A stretch of 64,000 nucleotides of DNA, taken from assembly GCA_015680685.1 (NCBI GenBank), contig MNCI01003605.1, forward strand, positions 432,437 through 496,436, given 5' to 3'. Made by a program: the position numbers and the translations under genes. Origin of the DNA: Gnetum montanum. Taxonomy: Eukaryota > Streptophyta > Gnetopsida > Gnetales > Gnetaceae. This document shows, piece after piece, positions 35,971-47,272 of this stretch (positions within the stretch are counted from its first letter, which is position 1; each line of letters starts with the position of its first letter). The notes beneath the pieces are model-generated. The model was not told the DNA's origin. It saw only the letters and a program-made list of their open reading frames with translations, and made no database searches.

Positions 35971-37099
35971 TGAAACACCACAAAATTTTGAGCTTAGTAC
36001 TTTTCCAACACCAAGAAGGTCCCTGGGACCCACAGACAACCACAGCTACATCAAATACTAAACATGGCAAGTTCAGAGATCAGATGCTTAACTTTCACCA
36101 AGTATGCAGTCTCAGCATATACGCCCAGCATGTATGCCCAGCGTACACACTTCACCTGTACTCTCAGCAAAGTACAACAGATGTATACGACCGACATGAA
36201 ATCCCCAAAGATGGCATGAAAATAGCACATCAGCGTATACGCCCAACGTATACGCCCAGCATTCATCAACATATACGCTAGCGTCCATGACATCTACGCT
36301 TAAGTCTACATACGCCCAACACATCAACATATACGCCCTGGTGTATACACCGAACACCGCCAGCGTATACGCCCACAGTCTACGCTCATTGCAAACAGCG
36401 TATACGCCCAGCAAATGTAACATATTGTACACTTGTAAATTTTACACTTTTGCACCCGGTCAATGTGCCACATGTCTCCCAACCCGAGTCTCGTGCCAAA
36501 ACCTATATAAAACCCCAAGTTTTCACGAGATCTGGGGTTGGCAAAAAATTCCCGGAGCACACCAGAGAACAGAGATGTTGCAAACCAGAGCATAGAACCC
36601 TTTACGCTGGATAACCCTATACGCTGAGCATACAACCTCTACGCTGTGCCTACAGTGCGAACCAGCCCATAGTCATCCCTGCATCCACCAGGGCTTTTCA
36701 TCTGCCTTGTGTCCCAGTCACAACTACGTTAGACCGGTACATTGTACTTTTATTCTGTAATGCCATTGTTACATTTTCTTCCCAAAATCGTTTACAGTTT
36801 GCATTAATTGTTGCATGTATTCTGTTTATGCTTGTTTACATTTACGCTCTGTTCGCGCCATTTATGCTGTTTGCGCTCTCGTTTACGCCTGTTACATTGT
36901 TCATGAATAACCCAGCATATAACACTTCAGTGTACGTTCGGGGAAATCCTTGTCTGATCCACGTGCGGACCACCCAAGGTACTCTACCTTCATTCATTCT
37001 AGCTCGCCCTCAGGAAAAGGTAGGGTCTTCTGTGCGCATCCTGGGATCCCACGGCCTCTGTTTCCTTCCAGCTGGAGACCGACAATTTCGGATGGTACA
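35971..37099 (+). repeat. Tat-Z 5' LTR
   Basis: TGAAACACCACAAAATTTTG ... GATGGTACA. TATATAAAA at 36504-36512. The U3 (36110-36420) is packed with GTATACGCCCAGC-type words; after the TATA box come TTTACGCT words. Confidence 0.9.
36504..36512 (+). promoter_or_regulatory. TATA box of the Tat-Z LTR
   Basis: TATATAAAA in the context acctatataaaacccc, conserved in the 3' LTR at 52696-52704. It drives the gag-pol (sense) transcript. Confidence 0.75.
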
Positions 37100-37103
37100 G
37101 AAA

Positions 37104-37121
37104 TTGGCGCTAGAAGAAGAG
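37104..37121 (+). other. Primer-binding site of Tat-Z
   Basis: TTGGCGCTAGAAGAAGAG five bases after the LTR end, of the kind seen in many plant Tat elements. I did not match it to a specific tRNA. Confidence 0.75.
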
Positions 37122-37780
37122 CCCCTGCCTAAAAAATTACCTACAAGCTTCCCAGCATTTACGCTGCTGAGCATTTATGCCGCTGACCATACATCACTGC
37201 TGAGCATTTAAAACCCAGTCTATAAACTATCTAGCATCTACGATGATTAGTGTTTATGCTGCCCTGTTTAAAACTCACCCTCTACAAGTCTTCCAGCATC
37301 TACACTGCAACATATACGCCGCATGATTTATGTCGCATATAAAACCCTGTTTACACTCCTGATATATACTCCAGTGCAAATTTTACGCTACATAGTGTTA
37401 CACTGTAGACTTATCTATGTTGCCATCCATTTATGCTACGCTTTTACGCCATAGATTTTGTCTACGCTGCATACTTTCTCTGAGATTCTATTTACGGTGC
37501 AAACTCATTTATGCTACTATTCATTTATACCACACTTCATACGCTATAATCTTGTTTTACGCTACACCCTGATGCTATATACGCTGTCTAGCGTATACGC
37601 TGTACAATTTATGCTGTAGACTTGTCTACGCTACTCTATACGTTGCCTATACGCTGTCTATGCTGTCGTTATACGCTGGACGTTTAAGCGTATATGCTAC
37701 ACGTTACCACATAGGTTTACGCTGTCCTAAGTACGCTAATTTCACATCTCTATACTATGTCATACCCTCAATAGGTCATC
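37122..37780 (+). other. Tat-Z leader with TACGCT-word array
   Basis: Untranslated leader. From about 37140 to 37740 it holds dozens of copies of (t)TTACGCT, TCTACGCT and TATACGCTGT words, the same vocabulary as the LTR and the antisense-gene leader (46180-47200). Confidence 0.75.
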
Positions 37781-40700
37781 ATGAATCCCACAAACACTAC
37801 CGCTACAACCGCTCAAGTCACCGACATGGTAGGCACCATGGCTACCCAACAGCCTATCATTCCACAGCCGACAGTACAACCCACAGCGGGGCCCTGTCAG
37901 TCCCTAAGGTTACAAGGGAGGAACCCAACCTCTAACATTATAACCACAGCCTGTCATTCCACAGCCGACAGCACAACTTCATAACTGTGAAGATACAAGC
38001 TGGTCTGGCAGTAGATCGAGCCAAAATAGAGGTAAAGAGGTAGTATGAACTCTTCTATAGGGGGGGACGTGAGTTCATCCCTTTCTCGTACGATATAATC
38101 CCTGTTCTAGAACAGTACTCTGAGCTCGTCACACAACTCCTCCTACAAAGGAGCCAGTCATTGGATCAGCCTGCAGTAGATCTCCAACCGGAAGAGGAGG
38201 ACGAGTTCGCTACCCAATCCGAACACGAAGACTCCTATCACACCCTCAACCCGCAAGCATACATCAACCCCATGTTTCATCCAGGCACAGGGGAAATCAT
38301 GCCCCTCCAACCCCTCAGGTTCACCCAGGCGCAAGCACCTCCACCAGAAACATCTGCACTAGTTCATGTTCCTCCTGTAACTGACCCATAATTCAGCATG
38401 TTCCCTCTTGCTATCATCCCTGCTGCAGCAGCAAGCCCATCCTCGCAAGCATTAGCCCCACACAATAACATGGGAGTGACCTTCTCATCTCGAGTGATAG
38501 GGATGCCACATGTGATACCAGCATCCACGTCCACTCACTACATCCCCCACATCCAAACGCACGGAGTCCCCTTGACCACTGTAACCCAACAGGGGGTTCC
38601 TCCACAAAATGAGGCTAGGCAATGGGCAACGATGGATGTGCAACCACATCCACCCCCTCACCACAACGTGCCACCCCATATGATTCCACTAGCCAACGTT
38701 TCCCAAGTATAGCTGCAACCACAGCAACAACAACCTCCCACCTACAATGTGTCATCCTTGGTGCCACACGCTATGAACATCCCACAAGCATAACCGCCAA
38801 CCGTCGCACAGCTTTTAGCCTTTCAACCTACCATCCAACAATCTAACCTATATAATATACCACAACCTTAAGCTGCCATGTCACCTAGTGCCCAAGACTG
38901 GGTAGATGCCAAAAAATTAATGCAAGAACTAACTGACGAGGTCAAGCGCCTCAAAACGGCTGCCAACGGAGAGCTGAAGGTAGTGGACTTCTACCATGAT
39001 GACCCCATCAGCCCTTCCGTCCCACCTCTAACCTTACCCAAAGGCATATCGTTGCCAACACTAACTAAATATAATGGGGAAACGGACCCCAATGCCCACT
39101 TAATAATGTTTAGGCTAGAATGCGCATTGCTCCAGGCATGGCCACATGCCATTTTACGAGTGTTCCTTATGTGTCTCGCAGGGAGAGCACTCGATTGGTA
39201 CTAGGCCCTGCCGAGGAATTTTATATTTTTCTTTGAAGAGTTGTTACATCATTTCGTGACCAGGTTCAAATATAACTTGAAACCTAAAGTGAAATTGGAC
39301 AGCCTCATATAGGTTAAACAAGCACCACTTGAACCTGTACAAAAATTCATTCAGAGGTGGAGTGCCGCTCTCAATGAGCTACACGAGCCAATCCCCTAAA
39401 CATATCTGCTCACAATTCTAAAGGGGACCATTAATGACTTCTTCAAATCTAAATTGTACTATCTTAATGCATGTAATCTTAACCAAGCCTTTGTACAAAT
39501 CAAAAATATAGAAGAGGCGGCTCAAAATAGCCACGACCCTGCAGACTTAGCCTTCAAAAATCAACATAGTAAAAAGGATAAAGAGAAGGCTAAAGCAACT
39601 ATAGCGGCAATAGCGAAAGCACAACAACCAAACAAACCACTAGTAGCCCCTACTAACTATACTAGACCTACTCCTGCGACTGCACCAGAATCATCATCAT
39701 CATCGTGGAACTCAACACAAAATATTACGAGAAATTTTGAGAGGAAAGAACCCTCTCAATATACGCCGTTGCCTATGAAGCCATCCCAACTATTCCATCA
39801 ACTACTGAAAGCCGGATTAATGAAACATAAATAGTTATCCCCCACGGCCATCTAGAGACACGATCAGTTCTGTCAACTCGTCCAGAACCCAAGCCTAGCG
39901 ATGCCAGATGAGCCTCCAATGCCCAAAGGCTTTAGAATGGATCGCTTCTGCAATTTTCACCAACGCAACGGGCATGACACGGATTACTGTTTCACCCTGA
40001 AGCAGGACATACATCGAATGATCGACGAAGGCCAAATCACCTTTGATGAGGCCAACCCGGTCCAACCATAGAACCAAGCTATGGGGGTGTATAAAGATCC
40101 TATGAACACCAAAGAGGCGTCGTACGTTATCAACACAATCTACGAGGATGAACCCAAGACACCCAACATTAACACCGTCTACTCTGAATATAAACAACAA
40201 ACACCTAGCAAGCCATTTGTAGTCGATGTTCCTCCCACTCTATCCGCATCCATGCCGCAACCATCATCCGCCTTGCAAAAGCCATACGTAGTATGCATAC
40301 CTCTCGCTGTCACTACCTCGAATCTATCAACCCCTCCTACTCGGCCTGCCTGTTTCGTAGTCCGAGTGCCACCCGCAGTTGCAACAGCAGAGGTCCAACC
40401 TTCACCTAGACAAACGCCATATGTTGTTAGCACGTCTGCAAGTCCTAATGTTTACCAAGCCTCCAACTCACATACGTAAGGTAAACCTAGTCCTTATGTC
40501 ATTAGGGTGTCGAGCCAATCTTCCATCCAACCACATCTAACTGTCCAACCACAACCTCACTTGGCTCCATATGTGGTACAAATCCCAAGGAAACCCAAAG
40601 CTCCAAGGCTAGCTCCACCTCCACGCCACACATGAGAATGCTTAGCGGATAAGCTCATGCATGAATTCTTGGAGAAGGAGCATCAATGGTTAGCTGTGGG

Positions 40701-40875
40701 GCCACCTAAACCCACTCCACTTAATGCCGTACCCATGACGCCACCCAACAGTCAACCAAACGTAGGAAATGGGGGTGAACCATCAAAAAAACTGATACAT
40801 CTAAAACGACAGCTCCAAGCAAAGACGACAGACCAACAAAGCATGAAAAAAAACTGTTGGGCCGAATGGACCTAG
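37781..40875 (+). pseudogene. Tat-Z gag
   Basis: Begins MNPTNTTATTAQVTD. A ~100-base tandem duplication at 37848-37978 is followed by a frame change, then one frame to a TAG at 40873. Domains: helical head (VDRAKIEVKR, YELFYRGGREFIPF), a long Pro/Gln-rich linker (38161-38870), capsid-like core (LPTLTKYNGETDPNAHLIMF, FLMCLAGRALDWY, FIQRWSAALNELHE), zinc finger CNFHQRNGHDTDYC (39949-39990, Cx2HxnHxnC) and a Pro-rich tail with repeated PYVV/PFVV motifs. About 1000 codons, with about ten nonsense codons. Its role would be particle assembly and RNA packaging. Confidence 0.85.
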
Positions 40876-41930
40876 TCACCGTTGATGCAAACGCGCCCAA
40901 CAGTAGAGACTTGGCAACGACTTTAACACAAGTCACACAAGCACTCAAGCAAAAGAACACTTCTCTAAGCTTGTATGACTTGGTTCTTACATCCCAAACA
41001 CATCGTGAAGCTTTGGTAGGCATGCTAACGTCCATCCCAGTAAGCGAGAACATGTCCCCAAATGAACCATCCATTCATGCGGTAATGTCCTCGCCCCAAG
41101 GGTCAACGTCCAAACCACTAAGCTTCCACAATGATAACATTAAAGTGGATAAGAAAACAGGGGAGGTGAAAATAGCCCCCATGTTCATAACAATACGCAT
41201 AAATCAGTTCAAGATACATAGGGTCCACGTAGACGATGGAGCTGCTACGAACGTGGTACCATACCCCATCGTTGAACAACTAGGGCTAACGAAGTCAATC
41301 AAACCGACCGCGACTACATGTCTAAAATCATTCAACGGGTCATGCGTGATGGTCAAAGGCATAGTAACCTTAGACTTCATAGCGGGGGACCAATTTCCCA
41401 CATCTGCCGACTTCGTGGTGGTCGATGAAATGCCAAGATTCAACCTCATATTAGGGAGACCCTGGTTGGCCCAACTGAAAGCGGTCTCATCCCCCATACA
41501 CCAAGAGATTCACCTACCTTACAAAGGTGGTGAAATCGTCATTTATGGGGAGGCTGATACTCCCATTATTTCATCATGCATGGACACGGATCAAGGCTCA
41601 GAAGTTAAGCTCGAAGAGCCTGGACAAAATGACATAAAAGAACAAAAACCGGTAAGTGCTAATCCTTTCAACACGGAAGAAGATCCACCTAAAACAAAAA
41701 CACCTGTGCCTGACACTGTACATACACCTTCTCAATTAGAAACTAACATAGAACTCGCCACAAATACTGAAACATCTAAAAACACTAATGCAGAAGCCAT
41801 TCCATCAGACGTCCCTTGGGCTGAATTACCATTCAACGTAATTAGCAAAGGGGACGCTGAATACAGAATCATACCCGTTGACACATCACCTAACATTAAA
41901 AAGAAAAAAATCAAAAAATTCCTAAAATAA
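40857..41930 (+). CDS. Tat-Z protease region (open frame, 357 residues)
   Basis: Uninterrupted frame. It contains ALKQKNTSLSLYDLVL, then the aspartic protease: FKIHRVHVDDGAATNVVPYP, KSFNGSCVMVKGIVTLDF, VVDEMPRFNLILGRPWLAQL and HLPYKGGEIVIYGE. Catalytic Asp in VDDGA; LILGRPWL is the conserved second motif. The acidic Thr/Pro-rich tail ends KKKKIKKFLK. It lies in the -1 frame relative to the end of gag, across an A8 run. Homologues are at 24115-24612 (Tat-Y) and 61640-62131 (Tat-W). Best preserved frame of the element. Confidence 0.85.
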   Translation: MGRMDLVTVDANAPNSRDLATTLTQVTQALKQKNTSLSLYDLVLTSQTHREALVGMLTSIPVSENMSPNEPSIHAVMSSPQGSTSKPLSFHNDNIKVDKKTGEVKIAPMFITIRINQFKIHRVHVDDGAATNVVPYPIVEQLGLTKSIKPTATTCLKSFNGSCVMVKGIVTLDFIAGDQFPTSADFVVVDEMPRFNLILGRPWLAQLKAVSSPIHQEIHLPYKGGEIVIYGEADTPIISSCMDTDQGSEVKLEEPGQNDIKEQKPVSANPFNTEEDPPKTKTPVPDTVHTPSQLETNIELATNTETSKNTNAEAIPSDVPWAELPFNVISKGDAEYRIIPVDTSPNIKKKKIKKFLK

Positions 41931-41939
41931 TACCATCTC

Positions 41940-42235
41940 AAATAGTCTGAAATGACGTTAAACTATAGCATGTCTGAAACGACGTTAAACTATAGCACGT
42001 CCGAAATGACGTTAAACTACAACAAATCAGAAAAAACATTAAACTACGCTCCCTATCCAGAAAGATGTTAAACTATCATGTCCACAATGACATAAAACTA
42101 GCCACAATCAGAAATGGTCGGTCAACCAAGAAACCCATCCACGTTATCCGAAATGTTACTTGTTTACAATGGAGCCTGAAATGGCCTTAAACTACGCATG
42201 GAGGCCCAAAATGGCCTTAAACTAGATCGCACACT
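41940..42235 (+). repeat. Tat-Z spacer-repeat array 1 (after protease)
   Basis: Eight units of about 26-30 bases, e.g. ctgaaatgacgttaaactat, with core TTAAACTA and a final pair ggcccaaaatggccttaaac. It separates the 3' ends of protease (+) and antisense gene (-). Confidence 0.85.
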
Positions 42236-42480
42236 TGTACTTCATTTCCCTCTTATGATTACATCTGCATATTCCACTTAGAACAAATGAAAAAATAAAC
42301 CAAAATATTTTACATTGCCGTGTCATGTGTGCAATCAAACTCAAAATCAACAAAAAAAATTTTTATACATGCAATGCTGTGCAATTATAAGTGTCAATTG
42401 TTTCCGTTTATCTCAAGATTTTCAATTTACAATTCCCATATCAATTTGAGTCAGCATAGTTCTAAAGGCAAAACTAAAAA
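42236..42480. other. AT-rich spacer, convergent 3' ends
   Basis: No frame. Expected to hold polyadenylation signals for the antisense transcript (minus strand). Nothing decisive seen. Confidence 0.4.
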
Positions 42481-45400
42481 CTAAGCATTAGGGACGGGAG
42501 GATCGTCCCCTTTAGATCCACTAGCGTCAGGGGCCCCCACTCCACTAGGGCTAGCTTCTTGCGCATCGTCACCACCTTCATCCTGAAAATACAAAAGGAG
42601 ACAATCAATGTAAGAATAATAGAACGCCAAAATTTCAAACATTATTCAGCAAATCAAATTCATAATGACAAAGCGCTTACCATAGGAGATTCCCCCCAAG
42701 CCAAATTCTAGGCGACGAAGGATTTTCTCTTCCGAGACACTAGCCCAATCGGTCTCACCAAGGCCTAGGTCAACGTCTGCCAAGGCCTTTCCCTTGTCAA
42801 TAGTCGACCAGGTAGGATGTTTCAAAGGAAATTCACCCACAGACACTTCCCCAGAGGTAGTAATAATCACCCTGGTAGGTGACTCCATCTCGACAGTTGT
42901 GTTTTGGGCAAAAGTATTGAAGGCAGAATGCAAACCCAAACCCTGCACAAACATTTCTAGTTGCCACTTTTCAACAGAAACTTCTTTTAATGACTTCTTG
43001 TAGTGATGTTTGTGATTCTTCTCATCCTGACCCCACTTGTGAACCTTGGAAGTGAAGGCTTTCCAATCTTGACATTTGAGGTTCAGGAGATCAATTTGGG
43101 CTTTACACTCTACCATTCTCCGAGTCAGTGATGCATGACGATTTAGTAGATTCCAATATCTTGTATACGTAACCTCGGATGTTCGCCAAGAGCGATCACC
43201 GCTTAGTTTGGCAGCAGTGAACTCATATCGAGCCTTAAGATCATGACGTTCAACCAACAACTTGGAGACTTACTTTTCTTTTGCCTGGATCTACAACCAC
43301 AACTGCTCGACAGAACACCTACAAGTCCATAGTGACTTGGCATTGTGTACAAGGCCCTTTGCCACCTCATCATAAACAGGCCTTGGCACCTGCTCAACCT
43401 CTGGGGATAGCGAAGGTAAACTCTCTATACTAATACTCTCGAAGGGATCCCACCTCAACTTGGCACCTATGCATATGAAAAGATCAAACGTCAAGACAAA
43501 AGAAACAGGGTGTGACACTCTAAAAATGATAAACCATTTAAAAACATTATACCTATTTCGGGGTGGACCTCCTGAATTCGTTTAGCAACTTCTTCTACGA
43601 TTCCAGCCACAAAATCCATTTTACTTGGCATTTCTGTCCAAGTAAATGACTCACGGGTGCGGGATGAACTAACCTCTGCGGTCCTCCTAGGGGGAACCAT
43701 CTTCGTGGATACGTCTAAGCGCACCATCCTGGTCTCACTACCTTCGTCTGGAAGAAATGAAAACATGAAAATAAAAGACCATAGAAATCACAACTAACGA
43801 AGCAATATAAAGTAAAATAAAAAGAAAACATACTGTGCTCCTTGTCACCTTCTGGGGGATCCCCTAAGTCCAGATTTCCCTTGAGAAAACTGCTAAACAT
43901 CTGGTCAACACCACCCTGATCATCCAACGGCTCAGTTTCTGTGGTGTTTTCCTTTAATTCCTTCATTCCTCCTCCCTGATCCTTCTCCACATTTTCCTCT
44001 TCATTATTCCGCTCCGTGTTGGTCTCCTCCTCCTCAGTAATGGTTTCTAGTGCCTGCTTCCTCACTTCTCAAACCAAGCCAAAGACATCAGTGACATGTA
44101 AGCGATTGAAGAAAAAATTATGAACAAAATGAAAACAATAAAACAATAAGCTAGCAAAGTCTACTTACCGGGCATCTTGAATCGTATGCGCTTCACTCGT
44201 GGCTCCCTCACATTAGAAGCTTCCTCGGCTGCGCGTTCGTGTCTCTTCAGCTTTGATTTGGTCTGGCCAATGGTTTCTTTGATAACCCGCTCAGCTCTCC
44301 TTGCATTGAGGGGCACATCATCTGGCTCTAATCCCAGACTATCCCAAGTATGAATTGAGGTACCCGACGATCCCCTGGTCGTAATAGACATGGACTCGTC
44401 GATGCCCTTAGGCACATCCTGGGACTTGGCTGTATCGAACAAGTGGTTGATCCATGGGCGGGATAGTTGACCCCGATCCCGTAGAACAAAGTTGTTATCT
44501 GTGCAGACTATCAGAAATTCGGTGAAGCGACGAAGGTAACCAGTGAAGAAGGCAAAGGTGAAGTGGGATTGCGCCTCAACATTCAAGCGCAATCGCACTA
44601 TCTCCTTGTGCATGCCCGACAACAAAAATTCAGCCCAGTTATAGCGCATGCCAGTTTCCAGGATAGTTTGCATGACGTGTATGACCTCAACCCCAAGACT
44701 CCGTACCTAGGAAAGGGTTTTGGGAAATACCCATGCCCTAAATAGAGGATACAGTTCATTTACCTCCTCAACTTTTGCTTTCCCCTGCATCGGGAATCCC
44801 TTGGTACCCTTGGCCAGGCCCAACCAGTCCTCCAACTCACGCATTGTTTGGAGCTCCTTATGAGCTCTGTCTAAAACTACACTTATGCCATCTGCCGGTA
44901 CCCCAAATAAGTTTGAAAATAATTCTAGCGACAAATGGAAAACTACCTTAACACCCTTAATCCGGGTGTTGTAGTAGGAGACAGACTCATTAAAGGAATC
45001 CACGATCCTGATCATTTCTCCTATAGATACATCAGGACTCGGGGTCGTGAAGAGCTCCATGAGGCTGACATTGTCTAAGCAGCGAACAATAGATGGTGGA
45101 GCATGGTTGCGTAACCATTTTTGAGCCTTAGTCACCTCCTCGAACTTCATTGACAAGGTTGTCTCAGTTCACCCGGTTGTGATAGGATCCCCGCCAGGAG
45201 GTGCATCAACTACAAATGCAATTTAAGATTGTTGTATCAGTATAACTCTCAGTGGTTAAAAAAACACATTAACACATCTAGAAAGTGTTGTCATTTACTA
45301 CTAGTGGTGGACTTGGATGTGCTGCTTGAACCAGAGTCACGAGGGAAAACTGGCTCCTGGTCTGACCAATCTTTATCCAGCCATTCACGAGCTTGGCACA

Positions 45401-47005
45401 TTGCCAATGCTCTAGAGAACCGTTGGTGAAAATAGATAATATCCCCCTTCATTAGAGCTAATACAGCTTTACAAAGGGTGGGACCCACCATGAACGCCTC
45501 TAGAGCAGTACGTGCTAAGGCAAGCCCATCATCCTCGACACATATTCCATCTGCATTAACTTTAGGCCTACAAACGAACAGATGTCAAAACTGAGGCAAA
45601 TGCCAAACGGCGAAAAGAAGCAATATACTTGAACGGTCCTACCTTCCTACCCAATACACTGTGCCAGGAGGGTTTTGGAACAGCGTGTGCACATGCACGG
45701 CTAAGAATAAGGTGTTTTCAAGGTAGTCCTGCCCTCGTGGTAATTGGGCCCACATGCACGTTAATGGGCGTGTAGACCTAGGCCTGTGGGTAGAACCATC
45801 CTCGTTAACAAACGACCCCTCGTCAATGTCTTCTATGAAGACCATGACACCCTCTGCAGCCCCCGGCAGCATTGCCTCAAGTACACTTCGCGCCACCAGT
45901 TCACTTAACTGCGACCAGATGGCCACTTTGAAGTTGTCCAGTATGAAGGCTAGGAATTCGCACGCACCTTCTCTGAACCAGACCCTGTTGTTATCCATAG
46001 TTAGATCCGGGGTAGGCTCATCAGCCTCAATGGGGCCAAACAATGTTAGCATCCCAACGAGCTCAACAATGAGGAGAAAACTCTTACTATCCCTGCAAGC
46101 AATCAGGATGCCACAATAAATTAGCTATGCATCAAAACAATGCAAAAAAAAAAAGTTCACATTGTAGACTGACACTTAGAAAAATTTCCTAACTGTATAC
46201 GCTTCTAAACCTAGCATATACGCTGTCAAAATTTTGTTTACGCCTGGCGTATACGCTATCTAACCCAGCGTATACGCTGACAACCAATTGTTTACGCTAT
46301 CACCCGAACCTCTTACGCTCAACGTATACACCACGAAAGTGATTAGCGTAAATAGTCTACACTAGACACTGAATAAACAGTTTACGCCAGAAACATGAAA
46401 AAAAAGTCTATGCTGTATCATACTTAAAAGAAAACTGTGTACGCTCAGCGTATACGCTGAAGGAACCCTCAGTGTATACGTCGTCATAGCGTAGATCGTC
46501 TACGCTGATAAAAGAGAAAGCTTACACTGACAAAATAGAACTTCGTGCATAGAAAAGTTATTACGCCATATAGCCTTCAACGTATATGCTGATACAACCA
46601 TCTACACTTTGTGCAAGAAAAAGTGATTACGCTGTGCACTAAAAATTAATTACGCTATGACAGTCTATGCTAACCCAACCTTACGCTACGAATTTACGCT
46701 CGGCGTATACGTTGAAGCCTCTATGCTAAACTTTATGCTCGGCATATACGCCGACATCTCTACGCTAAACTTTACGCTCGGCGTATAAGCGGAAACCTCT
46801 ACAAAACTGTCTATGCCATGAAACATACCACAACAAAAAAAATAACTAATAGAGGTAGGATCAGAGCCTACCTGTGCGATGATCCAGGCCATGATGGAAT
46901 CCTTGGTCGGGGCAGGCACTGCAGCATGGCTTCACTCTCCTCTGCAAAGGTCAAGTCAGGTCCCTTCCTCCCCTACCCTTCCACTTCCTTACCTTTGCCC
47001 ATCAT
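42481..47005 (-). pseudogene. Tat-Z antisense multi-exon gene (~1000 codons)
   Basis: Read opposite to gag-pol. Exons with GT-AG borders and matching phase: 46092-45643, 45567-45299, 45209-44169, 44067-43834, 43747-43553, 43466-42681, 42582-42481. Introns are 75, 89, 101, 86, 86 and 98 bases. Strong donors include CCCG|GTAAGT (44168) and CTATG|GTAAGC (42680); strong acceptors include TTTCTTCCAG (43748) and TATTTTCAG (42583). Phases agree at five of six junctions; the last needs a one-base indel. Possible first exons: ATGATGGGCAAAG (47005-46993) and 46941-46872. Only about four nonsense codons in 3 kb. Domains: FCP1-like exon, a PLFRAWVFPK-type central exon, an acidic exon, and a basic/coiled exon (ARYEFTAAKLSGDRSW...). 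Most is of unknown function. Confidence 0.85.
45643..46092 (-). CDS. FCP1/NIF-like (HAD) domain exon of the antisense gene
   Basis: Fully open 150-codon exon. FLLIVELVGML aligns with the HAD motif I of FCP1-like phosphatases (LLVLDLDGxL); EFLAFILDNFKVAIWSQ with EFL..L...F.V.IWSS; RPLTCMWAQLP with KPL...W...P; ENTLFLAVHVHTLFQNPPG with NTLL.DDSP.K...NPP. The catalytic D-x-D reads E-x-V and the motif IV DD is lost. Tat-Y has the same substitutions (VELMG; NILSITQGVHTLF). I infer a host-derived domain kept for binding rather than catalysis. The identification rests on motif order, not on a profile search. Confidence 0.65.
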
Positions 47006-47262
47006 AGCGTCCTCTACGCTGAGATCAACAGTTTACGCTGGTGTCTGAGTCCTTACGCTGATGCTCAAACTTCTACGCTCTGTGTCTACGCTAAGGATTA
47101 GTCGTTAGCGTCTATGATGGGGTTAGTTGAGTGGCATCTACGCTGAGTTTTTGCTTACACTAGCGCTTACGCTTACGCCGGGGTTTTGAAGTTTACACTC
47201 ACACTAAGAAGTTTATGCTTGAGTTTACGCTCAGAGAATTCTATGTGACAAATGACACCCCC
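46093..47262 (-). promoter_or_regulatory. Leader/first intron of the antisense gene, TACGCT-word array
   Basis: From 46190 to 47210 the sequence repeats GCGTATACGCT, TTTACGCT and TCTACGCT words in both orientations, as in the Tat-Z LTR and sense leader. It lies between the antisense TATA box and the first long exon, so it would be 5' UTR and intron of the antisense transcript. Confidence 0.7.
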
Positions 47263-47272
47263 CCTTTTTATA
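47263..47272 (-). promoter_or_regulatory. TATA box of the antisense gene
   Basis: TATAAAAAGG on the minus strand in the context gagcgctataaaaaggggg, beside a GC-rich stretch (47274-47320). About 260 bases upstream of the first possible ATG (47005). Confidence 0.7.

Noticed and set aside
36051-36635. Minus-strand Tyr/Val/Cys-rich frames in the Tat-Z LTR (also 52296-52520)
   Set aside because: They arise from the repeated GTATACGCC words and have no independent similarity.
38414-38679. Minus-strand frames opposite gag
   Set aside because: Shadows of the Pro/Gln-rich gag linker on the plus strand.
41940-42235. CRISPR-like array (short repeats with spacers)
   Set aside because: Units are degenerate, spacers are themselves related, the host is a plant and the arrays are parts of retroelements.
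42794-43003. Plus-strand frame inside the antisense region (also 45754-46119)
   Set aside because: Opposite-strand shadow of antisense exons, which have homologues, splice sites and phase.
46686-46919. Minus-strand frame MPAPTKDS... as the start of the antisense protein
   Set aside because: Spliced in this frame it is out of phase with the next exon; the neighbouring frame (MLQCLPRP...) fits. After 46870 it only reads the word array.
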